This document shows positions 18,402 to 26,972 of a DNA stretch of 64,000 nucleotides, piece by piece; the stretch's first letter is position 1; each line of letters starts with the position of its first letter. The translations under genes and the position numbers were made by a program. The notes beneath the pieces are model-generated. The model was not told the DNA's origin. It searched no databases and was given only the letters and a program-made list of their open reading frames with translations. The DNA comes from Dyadobacter sp. GTDB taxonomy: Bacteria; Bacteroidota; Bacteroidia; Cytophagales; Spirosomataceae. The stretch lies in contig NZ_JAGIAS010000001.1 in assembly GCF_017744695.1 (NCBI RefSeq), positions 1,269,013 through 1,333,012 on the forward strand, in the 5' to 3' direction.

Positions 18402-18471
18402 TTGGACCGCATAGGTTGGACCGCACAGGTTGGACCGCATAGGTTGAACCGCATAGGTTGGACCGCACAAG
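18402..18471. repeat. Five 14-bp tandem repeats in the leader of the ECF sigma gene
   Basis: Five contiguous near-identical units of TTGGACCGCATAGG (plus strand) end 23 bp before the sigma start codon. On the transcribed strand each unit reads CCTATGCGGTCCAA or a close variant, and three of the five contain ATG. The ATG at 18440 opens a 21-codon ORF whose TGA overlaps the sigma ATG as ATGA. The ATGs at 18412 and 18454 are in one shared frame and run into a TAG at 18373-18371. Confidence 0.9.
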
Positions 18472-18478
18472 CGGGGTT

Positions 18479-18486
18479 CAAAGATA
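18479..18486 (-). promoter_or_regulatory. TAnnTTTG -7 element for the ECF sigma operon
   Basis: On the minus strand this reads TATCTTTG, an exact TAnnTTTG match, just upstream of the 14-bp repeats. It would place transcription initiation at the start of the repeat array, so the repeats would form most of a roughly 95-nt 5' leader. A TTTG -33 box is not obvious. Confidence 0.45.
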
Positions 18487-18577
18487 GGTTTATATCACTA
18501 TAAACTTAATAAATATTATTTTACAGCGATACCCAAAAAGAGGAAAGAAAAGCCGAAGCCGGGAGGATAATAATGGG

Positions 18578-18595
18578 CGGCTCAGGGCCGAGCCG
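18578..18595 (-). terminator. Weak hairpin after the CheY-like gene
   Basis: CGGCTC-N6-GAGCCG forms a 6-bp GC-rich stem 15 bp beyond the stop codon of the CheY-like gene. There is no strong U-tract on the minus strand, so termination is only suggested. Confidence 0.3.
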
Positions 18596-18609
18596 AGGAA
18601 TGCGTGCAG

Positions 18610-19035
18610 TTATTCCTGTATTACATTATCGAAAAATCTCCGCAGTTTTTCAGAGCCAATGATCCGGCGGCAGGTTTCAATGGTAAGCGGTTTCTGCTGG
18701 TAATCAATTACCTGCCCGAATGTCATCGCCCGGGACTTTTCGCTTTCTTCTGTCGCCGAACTCACCATGACGATCAGCACTTTGGACAAATAGGGTTTAT
18801 CGCCGATCGCTCCCAGAAATTCCCAGCCGTTCATGACCGGCATATTGATGTCCAGCAATACCAGAAATGTCGTTTCCATCGCTTGGTTGCTATCCAGGTA
18901 ATCCAGTGCCTCCTGTCCATTGTAACAAAGCACGGTATCGCACAATATCCCGCTCCTTTTGAGAAAAGTATCATGAAGGAATAGCATGATCTTGTCGTCA
19001 TCTACCAAAAGGATTTTTAGCGCGTCATTCGTCAT
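18610..19035 (-). CDS. CheY-like single-domain response regulator
   Basis: Stand-alone receiver domain of 141 residues with all the key positions: the acidic cluster in LLVDDDK, the phosphoacceptor Asp in LVLLDINMP, the Ser of VSSATEE and the Lys of YQQKPL. There is no output domain. The start at 19035 (MTNDALKILLVDDD) is chosen over a longer version because it begins just before the first beta strand. The start overlaps by 11 nt the last frame of a decayed PAS-sensor gene on the same strand, presumably its former partner. A partner kinase must now be elsewhere, if it is still functional. Confidence 0.88.
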   Translation of the reverse strand: MTNDALKILLVDDDKIMLFLHDTFLKRSGILCDTVLCYNGQEALDYLDSNQAMETTFLVLLDINMPVMNGWEFLGAIGDKPYLSKVLIVMVSSATEESEKSRAMTFGQVIDYQQKPLTIETCRRIIGSEKLRRFFDNVIQE

Positions 19036-19673
19036 CGTTCTGAACTTTATCTGCTTTGCGTACAATCTGCCGGACACCTCGTCGGCCGAGGATCGGATCT
19101 GTCCTGATCTGCCGGTGTTCCCTGATTTTTAAAAACAGTGCCAGTACAACTTCCCGGTCGTTCGGGTGGATCCACTCGAATGCATTTTTCCTACCAGATA
19201 GTCGGGCTCAATGCCCAGAATAGGCAGGCGGCTTTCGCTTACAAACTTGTAATTACCCTGCATATTGGATTTTCCATTGAAACTGCCGGTTATCAACGTA
19301 CCATCCTTCTTCCTGATGTTCATCAAACCGTTGAGAATTTCACCATTGAGGAAGTTCTTCCATACCGCATTGAAGTCCATTTCTTCGGGTATCGGGAGCG
19401 ATTCTCGATGCGAACAACCCTGAGATCATTGATTTCGTAGCCGGGTATCCGGCGCGTGGCCTCATTAATGTCCGCACAGCAGCCATGATCGTCGCAAAGG
19501 ACGATCGCGTCCGAGGGATTATCGACAATCGCTTTGAATTTCTTTTCCGACGCCCTCCTCCTGCTTCTCTGTACGCATTCATTCCAGCCCTCACGGGAAT
19601 AGGTACCGTATAGATTTAGTATTACAACGTTATATCCCGCTGGCATAATAATTATCCTCTGGTTGCAAAACAA
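19025..19673 (-). pseudogene. Frameshifted PAS-domain sensor remnant
   Basis: Three successive minus-strand frames together give two PAS-like domains. Frame one (19553 downward) reads SEKKFKAIVDNPSDAIVLCDD and continues to GYEINDL. The frame then changes near 19418-19424 and continues as GCSHRESLPIPEEMDF and FLNGEILNGLMNIRKKDGT. A second change lies in a run of five A at 19184-19188, after which a second PAS reads GKNAFEWIHPNDREVV. Each change is explained by loss of one base. No HisKA or HATPase region is present before the TGA at 19025, so the kinase part is also missing. The 5' limit is uncertain. Confidence 0.75.
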
Positions 19674-19684
19674 CCAGGAAGTTT

Positions 19685-20206
19685 ATGAGCGGATACTTAT
19701 TTCTCATATTCACGATCCTCTTCTTCGCCCTTACCGGCTGCGAAAACAACGACGAAACCGATCCGTCGCTCATCAGCGAGCTCGATAAGCAGTTCATCCT
19801 GGGAGCAGCCGACGACGCTTTGTTCCAGGTCAATGCCGGACAGGTAGCTGCGTCACGCACGACGCGGCACAGCATTCAGGAATATGGTGAGGAAATGACG
19901 GCCAGCCACACCCAGGCCGGAAAGGAATTACAGACGCTTGCCGCAGCCCGGAAAGTGCAGCTTCCCACGACGCTTTCCGACGAGCGCCAGCAGCAGCTGG
20001 ATAGCCTTTCCATGCAAACCGGCATGAGCCTAGACACCCTGTATCTCAACCAGATGGTAGCATTACAGGAACGCGCCGTACATATGATGGAGATCGAAGG
20101 GATCTCGGGTAAGGACACCGAGTTGAAAAAATGGGCGTCCGATCGCCTGCCCCTCATGAGGCAGTTCGAAGAACGCGCCAAAGCCTTGCGGGATTCGCTG
20201 GAATAG
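19685..20206 (+). CDS. DUF4142 family lipoprotein
   Basis: Predicted envelope lipoprotein of 173 residues: an N-terminal hydrophobic segment ends in the lipobox ALTGC, followed by an acidic linker and an all-helical DUF4142 (ferritin-like four-helix) domain from about residue 35. Typical segments are DKQFILGAADDALFQVNAGQVAA and SIQEYGEEMTASHTQAGKEL. The function of the family is unknown. The gene is divergent from the PAS pseudogene and convergent with the metallophosphoesterase gene across a GC-rich repeat of 42 bp. Confidence 0.88.
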   Translation: MSGYLFLIFTILFFALTGCENNDETDPSLISELDKQFILGAADDALFQVNAGQVAASRTTRHSIQEYGEEMTASHTQAGKELQTLAAARKVQLPTTLSDERQQQLDSLSMQTGMSLDTLYLNQMVALQERAVHMMEIEGISGKDTELKKWASDRLPLMRQFEERAKALRDSLE

Positions 20207-20245
20207 TGGTCTGACGACCACGACCGCCGACAACTGACGGCCGTC
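20207..20245. terminator. GC-rich repeat hairpins between convergent genes
   Basis: Directly after the DUF4142 stop codon, TGGTC-TGAC-GACCA forms a small hairpin, and GACGGCCGTC (20236-20245) is a 10-bp palindrome. The 10-mer GACCGCCGAC (20222-20231) also occurs in the left arm of the fold-back element at 57006-57015. The stretch fills the gap to the convergent metallophosphoesterase gene and is a plausible bidirectional terminator. Confidence 0.5.
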
Positions 20246-20248
20246 ATT

Positions 20249-23200
20249 TCAAAACCAGAACCCTAGCTGCACCGCGATCCGCGGCTTCTCCTCATTTTTC
20301 TCTTTCGGAATGAATGCGCCTACGGCAATAGTCAATGCGTCGACTGGCGAGAGCCAGATACCGCCGCCATAATTGTAATGCCACTTCTCCGACGATTCGC
20401 CTTCCAGCCATACGCGTCCGTAATCGAAACCGCCGAAAATGCCGTACGTGAGCGGTAATGTGGGATTATAGCTGCTGCCAAGACGCAAACGCAGGTCGGT
20501 ATCGTGCCAGAACGAGCTTTTTCCATAAAACCGCTCGGTACGATACCCTCGCAAGCCCAGCTTACCGCCGATATTAGGCATTTGGAAAAACTGAAACCCT
20601 TTACCGAAGTTCACGCCCGTGCCGGCCTGAGTGGCAAGAATAAGGTTTTCCTTCTGGTCGAGCGCGGTATACCAGGCAAATTGAGCACGCAAACCGGTAA
20701 AGTTTTTGTCGCTTTTCAGATCGGCAGTCCAGTTCAACGCGGCATTGAAACGGATACCGGTGTGTGGGGAGAATAAATTATCGACGCTGCTGAAATTGAA
20801 GGTAAACTTGGCACCGCTGTAATATTTGGTTTTGAAAATATCATCCGGCAAGCCGTTCTCACTGCTGGTGATATACCGCCCACCCGTCGCCTGAATATCG
20901 TTCACTTCGAATACCGGCCCCAGCGTGATAAAGCCGTTATGTCCGCCGAAACGCTTTTTGAGCGCCGGGTACACATAAAACGCGCTCTGGCGCACGCGGT
21001 AGAAATTGGCATCGTCCACCGGCCGTTCTGTCTCGTTGCCTAATCCTGCATAGTTGAATGCATAGCGCGGACCGCGGTAGTAGCTATCGAGGTAAAAGTC
21101 GAATTTCTTGAATGCATTGATAAAATCACCGGTATAATTGACCTTGAAACCCTGTGTCCTCACCGCAAAACTTCCGCCAATGCTCTGTACCGAGGCATAA
21201 GGTTCTTTCTTGAAACCATATTTGGTCACATTCACCGCTCCGCCCAGGAAAAAACCGTCGTCGGGGTTGGCACCCAGCAATGGCAGCGGCAAAGTGATAT
21301 CGTAGTTGCTGTCGGCGCTCCGGCGGTCGTACACATTGAAACGGTACAGGCTGGTGCGCTTGTCCTTCGTGTCAGGGCCCGGAATAATGGTATTATTTTT
21401 CAAATCGTCGTAAACGAGTGTTTTCTTCCCGCCTCCGCTCACGCGCGCGCTATCCGCGAAAACGTCCTTGCCCAGTCCGCCGATAAGCCGCAGCTTCACG
21501 CCTTTGCGTACATCCCCTTTTACAATGAACTCGTCGTTGTCGCCATTTCCGTAAACATTGATAGCGTGCGTTACAGCATTGTCGAAGACCCGCTGGTAAT
21601 TCTGATGTTTGATCCGGCCTTCCTTTCCTGTTTCGTACACGGTCACACGCGTATGCGCGTCATCCATCCGCTCGATCAGGAAGCGTTCCTGCTCTTCGGT
21701 ACCGATCACATTCACTTCCTTACTCACAAACTCGTAATGCGTACGCGCAATCTCCATCAAATGCGCCCGGCGTGCTTTCAGGCCTTCGATCATTTTGGCG
21801 GAAACCATTTCACGTGCCTTCGGCGGCCAGTCTTTGAAAGACGCCTCAATGGCCTCATCGGTAAGGTTCTTCTGAATGTATTTCACCTGCTCTTCCCATT
21901 GCTCCCAGCTTAGCTCATTCAGGAAGGTCCGGTCGAAAAGGCGGGCACTCCAGGTGGTCCACTTCATACTCTGAATCTCGGGGCCGTAGGTTTGCAGTTG
22001 CCGGAGGAAGGGCAGCGTCTGCCGGGCAATGTTGGTCAGGAAGCCGTCGTAGCGGGAGAACGCCTGGTCGCGGTCGCGTGGAATGGGCCGGTAAATAATG
22101 GTTCCATCTTTTTGCTTGGTCGAAGCCCATTCCCACTGGTCGTCGTGGCGGTCCCAGTCACCGACGACGAAATCGAGCAAACGTGTGCGGATCGTCCAGG
22201 ATTCATCGACTTTGTTTTTACTGTTTTCCAGCAACGCTTCCACCAGCTCCGGCGTGCTCACGATTTTGTCGGGATTTCCGAAGAAATCCGCATTCTTCCA
22301 TTTCTTGCCGTCTGCACGCTCCTCCACGAGGTTCATCGTACCCCCGAAAATGCTGTTGAATGTCCCCAGGCCGGGTTGGGCCGGTACATAATACATCCGG
22401 GGATTGGTATGATACACATTGATCGCCCCCGCCAATGCCGGCATATTCAACGGTGCAAACGGGTTTGTCGACAGAAAGTTATCTTCCACCAGGTACTGCG
22501 CTGCGATCATCTGGTTGAACGGGAATGGCAGAAACCGGCTCACATCCTTGGTAAGGCCGCGCATGGCATATTCCCTGCCATCTCCATCGCGGAGGCGCAG
22601 CGAGTTGGTCTGGTTACCGCCCCCTTGCTTGATGGGTATCACACCGCCTTTGTAAGTAGCCAGGTCAAGCACCGGAAAACGGTACTGTTGCAGGTACAAG
22701 GGCCGGTAATGCTCTCCAAGCATGGCTTTATGGATTTTTCCGATCGGTTTTACCTCATTACTGACAATGAATTTGGTGGTCGAATCGGCATGCTGGTTGT
22801 ATTCCGTAAATGCGATGGTCGAATCCGGTATTTCGATCTGCTGTTTATCCTTCACTTTGTGCTGAAAAACCAGTTTGGCATCCTTGCCGTCGGGCGTCAC
22901 TTCCCAGAACTTCGCCCAGGTTTCGCCGCCCGCATAGAAGCTCAATGTCGAAAATCCGAGTTTGGAAGAAGAAAACAGGGAGCCTTTCCCAAGACTGACC
23001 GGGCTGACCTTAGAGCCGCTTCCGCTCACGATAAACTCCTGTCCGTCATTTTCGATAAATTCCAGTGCATGCTCATGCCCGCTGGCAAAAATAAACTTGC
23101 CGTTCTTCTTCGCGCCTGCGAGTACCGCCGTGCGCAGATCTTTATAATGCTTGTTGGCCACATCCTGCCGCGAACCGATCGTCGCACGGAACAATGCGCT

Positions 23201-24040
23201 GAGGCTACCGAGTACCGGCAACGGAATGTACAATTTCGGGTTCAGTTCGGTGAGCGGAAAAATGTGCTGCTTGATAGTGAACCTTCCTCCGTGCGGGCCA
23301 TAGGTGTAAGGCGGGTGGTGCATTGCAATCACGACGTGCTTGTTACGGTATTTACGCACCACGTTCTCCCACACAAACCGGAACTGTTCGCGGTTCCTGA
23401 TCTCGCAACCGTCGTTGATCTTCTGGTCGCGGTCCCAGTCGGTAAGCCACCATTGCGAATCGGCGACGATGATCACTACATTGTCGTTCAGCTCCACCAC
23501 TTCCGGGCCAGAGCACCCGTTCAATGGCAGGAAATAATCCTCGTAATCGTCCTTGTCTTTCTTTCCGCGGGCTTCGTTGATGTGTTTCTGGACGTATTTT
23601 TCCTGCCGTTTCAAACCCTTCACGCCCCAGCCGCGCCAATCATGGTTACCAGGCAGGAAAATAGGATGGCCTTTGAAATTTTCGAGGGTTTCGAGCTGGG
23701 AGTTAATGCGGAATTCGGCCACTTTCCTCGCTGCCGAATCTTCCGATGGCGGCATGCCCGACTCGTAGATATTGTCGCCCAGAAACAATATGGAGCTGTT
23801 TTTCGACTCGGTACCGAGTTTCGTTTTGAGGTATTCCAAAACGGGGGCCCTGTTTTCGGCTGCATCGTTACCCGCGTCGCCCACGAGGTACATGGTATGT
23901 TTCAGTTCCAATGCAGGATCGGGCGACGCCGACTGCCATTGCGCACCTTCCTTTGAAAAACGGGTTTTATAGGTTGCACAGGCCGATACACCTGCCACAA
24001 CTGTCCCTAACGTAAGTAAACGGAGTAAATATCTATTCAT
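20249..24040 (-). CDS. Outer-membrane lipoprotein: metallophosphoesterase fused to a surface-antigen-type beta-barrel
   Basis: Large envelope protein of 1263 residues with a lipoprotein-type signal (GVSACATYK). Residues about 45-350 form a calcineurin-like phosphoesterase with its metal-binding motifs in order: LVGDAGN, LFLGDNIYE, LPGNHDWRGWG, IAMHHPPYT and FASGHEHAL. A middle region of about 450 residues is not recognised. The C-terminal 350 residues resemble an Omp85/bacterial surface antigen barrel and end in the outer-membrane C-terminus VQLGFWF. Whether the enzyme faces the periplasm or the outside, and its substrate (phosphate ester or phospholipid), cannot be told. The SdiA-regulated-type lipoprotein gene is 18 bp downstream of nothing shared: it lies upstream on the same strand, ending 18 bp before this start. 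Confidence 0.88.
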   Translation of the reverse strand: MNRYLLRLLTLGTVVAGVSACATYKTRFSKEGAQWQSASPDPALELKHTMYLVGDAGNDAAENRAPVLEYLKTKLGTESKNSSILFLGDNIYESGMPPSEDSAARKVAEFRINSQLETLENFKGHPIFLPGNHDWRGWGVKGLKRQEKYVQKHINEARGKKDKDDYEDYFLPLNGCSGPEVVELNDNVVIIVADSQWWLTDWDRDQKINDGCEIRNREQFRFVWENVVRKYRNKHVVIAMHHPPYTYGPHGGRFTIKQHIFPLTELNPKLYIPLPVLGSLSALFRATIGSRQDVANKHYKDLRTAVLAGAKKNGKFIFASGHEHALEFIENDGQEFIVSGSGSKVSPVSLGKGSLFSSSKLGFSTLSFYAGGETWAKFWEVTPDGKDAKLVFQHKVKDKQQIEIPDSTIAFTEYNQHADSTTKFIVSNEVKPIGKIHKAMLGEHYRPLYLQQYRFPVLDLATYKGGVIPIKQGGGNQTNSLRLRDGDGREYAMRGLTKDVSRFLPFPFNQMIAAQYLVEDNFLSTNPFAPLNMPALAGAINVYHTNPRMYYVPAQPGLGTFNSIFGGTMNLVEERADGKKWKNADFFGNPDKIVSTPELVEALLENSKNKVDESWTIRTRLLDFVVGDWDRHDDQWEWASTKQKDGTIIYRPIPRDRDQAFSRYDGFLTNIARQTLPFLRQLQTYGPEIQSMKWTTWSARLFDRTFLNELSWEQWEEQVKYIQKNLTDEAIEASFKDWPPKAREMVSAKMIEGLKARRAHLMEIARTHYEFVSKEVNVIGTEEQERFLIERMDDAHTRVTVYETGKEGRIKHQNYQRVFDNAVTHAINVYGNGDNDEFIVKGDVRKGVKLRLIGGLGKDVFADSARVSGGGKKTLVYDDLKNNTIIPGPDTKDKRTSLYRFNVYDRRSADSNYDITLPLPLLGANPDDGFFLGGAVNVTKYGFKKEPYASVQSIGGSFAVRTQGFKVNYTGDFINAFKKFDFYLDSYYRGPRYAFNYAGLGNETERPVDDANFYRVRQSAFYVYPALKKRFGGHNGFITLGPVFEVNDIQATGGRYITSSENGLPDDIFKTKYYSGAKFTFNFSSVDNLFSPHTGIRFNAALNWTADLKSDKNFTGLRAQFAWYTALDQKENLILATQAGTGVNFGKGFQFFQMPNIGGKLGLRGYRTERFYGKSSFWHDTDLRLRLGSSYNPTLPLTYGIFGGFDYGRVWLEGESSEKWHYNYGGGIWLSPVDALTIAVGAFIPKEKNEEKPRIAVQLGFWF

Positions 24041-24058
24041 AGGATGTCAGCAAAGGCC

Positions 24059-24925
24059 CTATTGGCCCGATTTTCTGAATTTGAGCACATTCCCGCTAAA
24101 AAGGTCGTCGCCCTCATTGGAAATATAAAGGTTGCCCGCATTGTCGAATGCAATGCCTTCCGGCTGGATAAACATATTGCTGTTCAGATGATGGGCGTCC
24201 TTTACCCGCCACTGCCGATCGGTCACCACCATCAGCTTGTTTACGGCCGAAATAATATACCATTCCTTCGTGATCGGGTTCCGCGCAATACCCGACGGTC
24301 TGAAACCGCGCGCCACCTTCCCGGTAATCGCTTTGATCTCGTCCACATTGATCGCAAATTTGCCCGACTCCGCTATCACCGAATCAGGTCCGGTTTTCAG
24401 GATGTAGCCGGAAACGCTGTTCTTGGAGTTATCGTCGGCGCAATTCTTGCAAATCACAAACAGCTCACCCGTCCCCTCGTCGCCGTACATCCCTTCATAT
24501 TCACCTTTGGGTAAGATACCTTTCACTTCTGATACCCCCTCGGGCTCCTCGAAAACTGCCTCGGCCATCGGAAATGTGTAAATGGTGCCGTTGCTTTTCA
24601 GGACGTAAGCGCGGTCGTTGATGATCGAAACATCTTCATAATCCCCTTTTTTTCCGAATTTGGCATGCTGCTGCTTCGGCACGTCCCAGGCCAGTCTGAA
24701 TAACTTGCCATCCTCATCCTGGATCGCGTAAATCGTGTCGCTCTGCCCCTTATCGAATGCAATGCCCGAAACTTCGAAAAGGCTTTCGGGCAGATTAAAT
24801 TTCTCGGGTTGATTCAGATCGTATTCACGGAAAATCTCCGTCTCTTTTTGCGTCGAATTGCAGCCGGCTGCGAGCAGGCCCAGCAATGCCACAGCCGCCA
24901 GTACCGGTCCGTATTGTTTTTTCAT
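24059..24925 (-). CDS. SdiA-regulated-type beta-propeller lipoprotein
   Basis: Secreted lipoprotein of 288 residues with the lipobox LLAAGCNST. The body matches the SdiA-regulated family: propeller-like repeats such as EVSGIAFDKGQSDTIYAIQDEDGKLFRL, PEGIAFDNAGNLYISNEGD and GYEGMYGDEG-like segments. The molecular function is unknown; members are often described as NHL-like or phytase-like propellers. Its ATG shares one base with the ppk1 stop (TGATG), so it is translationally coupled to ppk1. It is followed after 18 bp by the metallophosphoesterase/barrel gene, which makes a phosphate-related role plausible but unproven. Confidence 0.8.
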   Translation of the reverse strand: MKKQYGPVLAAVALLGLLAAGCNSTQKETEIFREYDLNQPEKFNLPESLFEVSGIAFDKGQSDTIYAIQDEDGKLFRLAWDVPKQQHAKFGKKGDYEDVSIINDRAYVLKSNGTIYTFPMAEAVFEEPEGVSEVKGILPKGEYEGMYGDEGTGELFVICKNCADDNSKNSVSGYILKTGPDSVIAESGKFAINVDEIKAITGKVARGFRPSGIARNPITKEWYIISAVNKLMVVTDRQWRVKDAHHLNSNMFIQPEGIAFDNAGNLYISNEGDDLFSGNVLKFRKSGQ

Positions 24926-26961
24926 CAGAATGTCTTTTTAAAATTCTCAACAGCTCTTGCCAGGTACCGGTAAATGGCCTCCTGCGAGCGCACACCCCCG
25001 GGAAGGGTCGTAACGGGCGCATTATGCAGTCTCTCATCGATCCACACGGCCTGTACGGTATCGTCCCATTGCAGGGCGAGGATATCGATAAGCTGCTTTT
25101 TCAAATCCTCGTGGTAAATCGGAAAGCAAACTTCGATCCGGCGGTAAATGTTGCGGTTCATCCAGTCGGCCGAGCCCATGAATACCTCCGGCCGGCCGTT
25201 GTTATGGAAAATAAAAACACGTCCGTGTTCGAGGTAGCGGTCCACAATCCGTTTGATGCGGATGTTCTCGCTCTGCCCCTGAACGCCCGGCACGAGCCTG
25301 CAAATGCTCCGCACGATCAGGTTTACGGGAATGCCTGCATTCGAAGCCTCATACAATTTGTTGATCAGGACTTCCTCTTCCAGGTTATTGAGTTTAATGG
25401 TAATACCTGCGGGCAAGCCATTTCGGGCATGCGCTATTTCCCTGTCAATCAGTTCGATGAACCGGGTTTGAAGATTAAACTGGGCTACCAGCAAATGCTC
25501 GAAGCGCATCACGTCGATCTTCTCCGGCTTTTTCTTTTTGCTTAAAAAACCAAACAGCTGCTCAGCCTCTTTCAACATGGCCGGATGGGCAGTGAGCAGG
25601 ATATGGTCGGTATAGAAGCGGGCAGTACCCTCGTTGAGGTTACCCGTGGCGAGCAGCCCCAGGTGGGAATGCGTTTCGTGCTTCCGCTTCACCAATGCCA
25701 GTTTCGCATGGACTTTCAATGCATTGACGCTGTGGATGATCTTCACCCCGGCCGACTTCATCTTTTTTGCCCAACGGATATTGTTCGCTTCATCGAACCG
25801 CGCTTTCAGCTCGACGAGTACCGTCACCTTCTTCACGTTTTTGGCCGCGGTAATCAATGCGTGGGCAATTTTAGAATCGTACGCGACGCGGTACATGGTC
25901 GTGTAAATCTCCTGCACCGAACGATCAATCGCTGCTTCGTTAAAAAACCGGAGAATGGTATCATAAGTCTGGTAAGGCGCGTGCACCATCAGATCACGAC
26001 GGGTCAATGCCTCGAATAGTGTTTCCGGTTCTTCAAACCCTTCCAGATGTTGTGCCGCGGGCCAGGCCGGGTAGGAAATCGCCGGGGAAGCCACAGGTAG
26101 CGACGACAGATCTTTCAGGTTATGATACCGCCCGCCTTCCACGAGCGATGCCTTTTTCAGGTCAAACACATTCACAATGTATTGCAAATGCCGCAACGAC
26201 AAACCGGGCTCGTACAGCAACCGCGTCGCCAGACCGAAGTCGCGTTTGTTCAACTGCTTTTCAACCTGATCGGCTACGTCCTCGCCGTCTTCATCAAGCA
26301 GATCCAGCTCCGCATCACGGGTGACTTTGACATTGAATGCTTTGATATCCAGCGCATCCGGGAACAGGATCGACAGATTACAGCGGATCAGGTCTTCCAG
26401 AAAAATAATGTATTCCCCATCGGGCTGCTTGATTTTCACAAACCGGTCGAGCTGGGGTACAGGAATATTCACCAGCGCTATTTTCTCCTTGTCGCCCGGA
26501 AGTTGCAGCACTACGACAATGTAAATCTGGTTATTTTCGGGGAAGAAGGACGTTTTGTCGTTCAGGTAAACGGGCTGCAAAAAACCCGCTATCTGGGTAT
26601 AAAAATAGTGGCGGGCAAATGCGGCAATCTGTTCGGAAATGGGTTCTTTATACAAAAAATGAAACCCCAGCCGTGCCAGTGCCGGAATCACCGACTTTCC
26701 GAGAATGCGGCCGAATTCTTCCTGCTGCCGGTTCACCGTGGCCTCTGCTTCCAGGAACGCATTATTGGCCGCATCCTGCATCGCGTTCTTTTGCAGGTAA
26801 GGCATCCGCACCCGGTAAAACTCATCGAGGTTGGACGAATAGATCGACAAAAACCGGATCCGTTCCATCAACGGGACGGCTTCGTTCGCGGCTTCCATCA
26901 ATACTCTTTCGTTGAAGGAAAGCCAGCTGATATCCCGGTTGAAATAACGGAACGCTTCCAT
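24925..26961 (-). CDS. ppk1: Polyphosphate kinase 1
   Basis: Cytoplasmic enzyme that reversibly polymerises the terminal phosphate of ATP into polyphosphate. The 678 residues cover all four PPK1 domains: the N-terminal YFNRDISWLSFNERVL signature, the head domain, and two PLD-like catalytic domains. The autophosphorylated His is expected in LKVHAKLALVKRK; the second active-site region is VFIFHNNGRPEVFMGSADWMNRN. Gene order on the minus strand is GAF protein, HD-PycTM protein, ppk1, SdiA-regulated-type lipoprotein. The gap to the HD-PycTM gene is 11 bp, consistent with co-transcription. Confidence 0.95.
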   Translation of the reverse strand: MEAFRYFNRDISWLSFNERVLMEAANEAVPLMERIRFLSIYSSNLDEFYRVRMPYLQKNAMQDAANNAFLEAEATVNRQQEEFGRILGKSVIPALARLGFHFLYKEPISEQIAAFARHYFYTQIAGFLQPVYLNDKTSFFPENNQIYIVVVLQLPGDKEKIALVNIPVPQLDRFVKIKQPDGEYIIFLEDLIRCNLSILFPDALDIKAFNVKVTRDAELDLLDEDGEDVADQVEKQLNKRDFGLATRLLYEPGLSLRHLQYIVNVFDLKKASLVEGGRYHNLKDLSSLPVASPAISYPAWPAAQHLEGFEEPETLFEALTRRDLMVHAPYQTYDTILRFFNEAAIDRSVQEIYTTMYRVAYDSKIAHALITAAKNVKKVTVLVELKARFDEANNIRWAKKMKSAGVKIIHSVNALKVHAKLALVKRKHETHSHLGLLATGNLNEGTARFYTDHILLTAHPAMLKEAEQLFGFLSKKKKPEKIDVMRFEHLLVAQFNLQTRFIELIDREIAHARNGLPAGITIKLNNLEEEVLINKLYEASNAGIPVNLIVRSICRLVPGVQGQSENIRIKRIVDRYLEHGRVFIFHNNGRPEVFMGSADWMNRNIYRRIEVCFPIYHEDLKKQLIDILALQWDDTVQAVWIDERLHNAPVTTLPGGVRSQEAIYRYLARAVENFKKTF

Positions 26962-26972
26962 AAGACTGCGGA

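Noticed and set aside
18402..18471. Iteron-type origin or plasmid-like repeat
   Set aside because: There is no replication initiator gene or AT-rich unwinding region linked to it, and the array sits directly in the leader of an ECF sigma gene.
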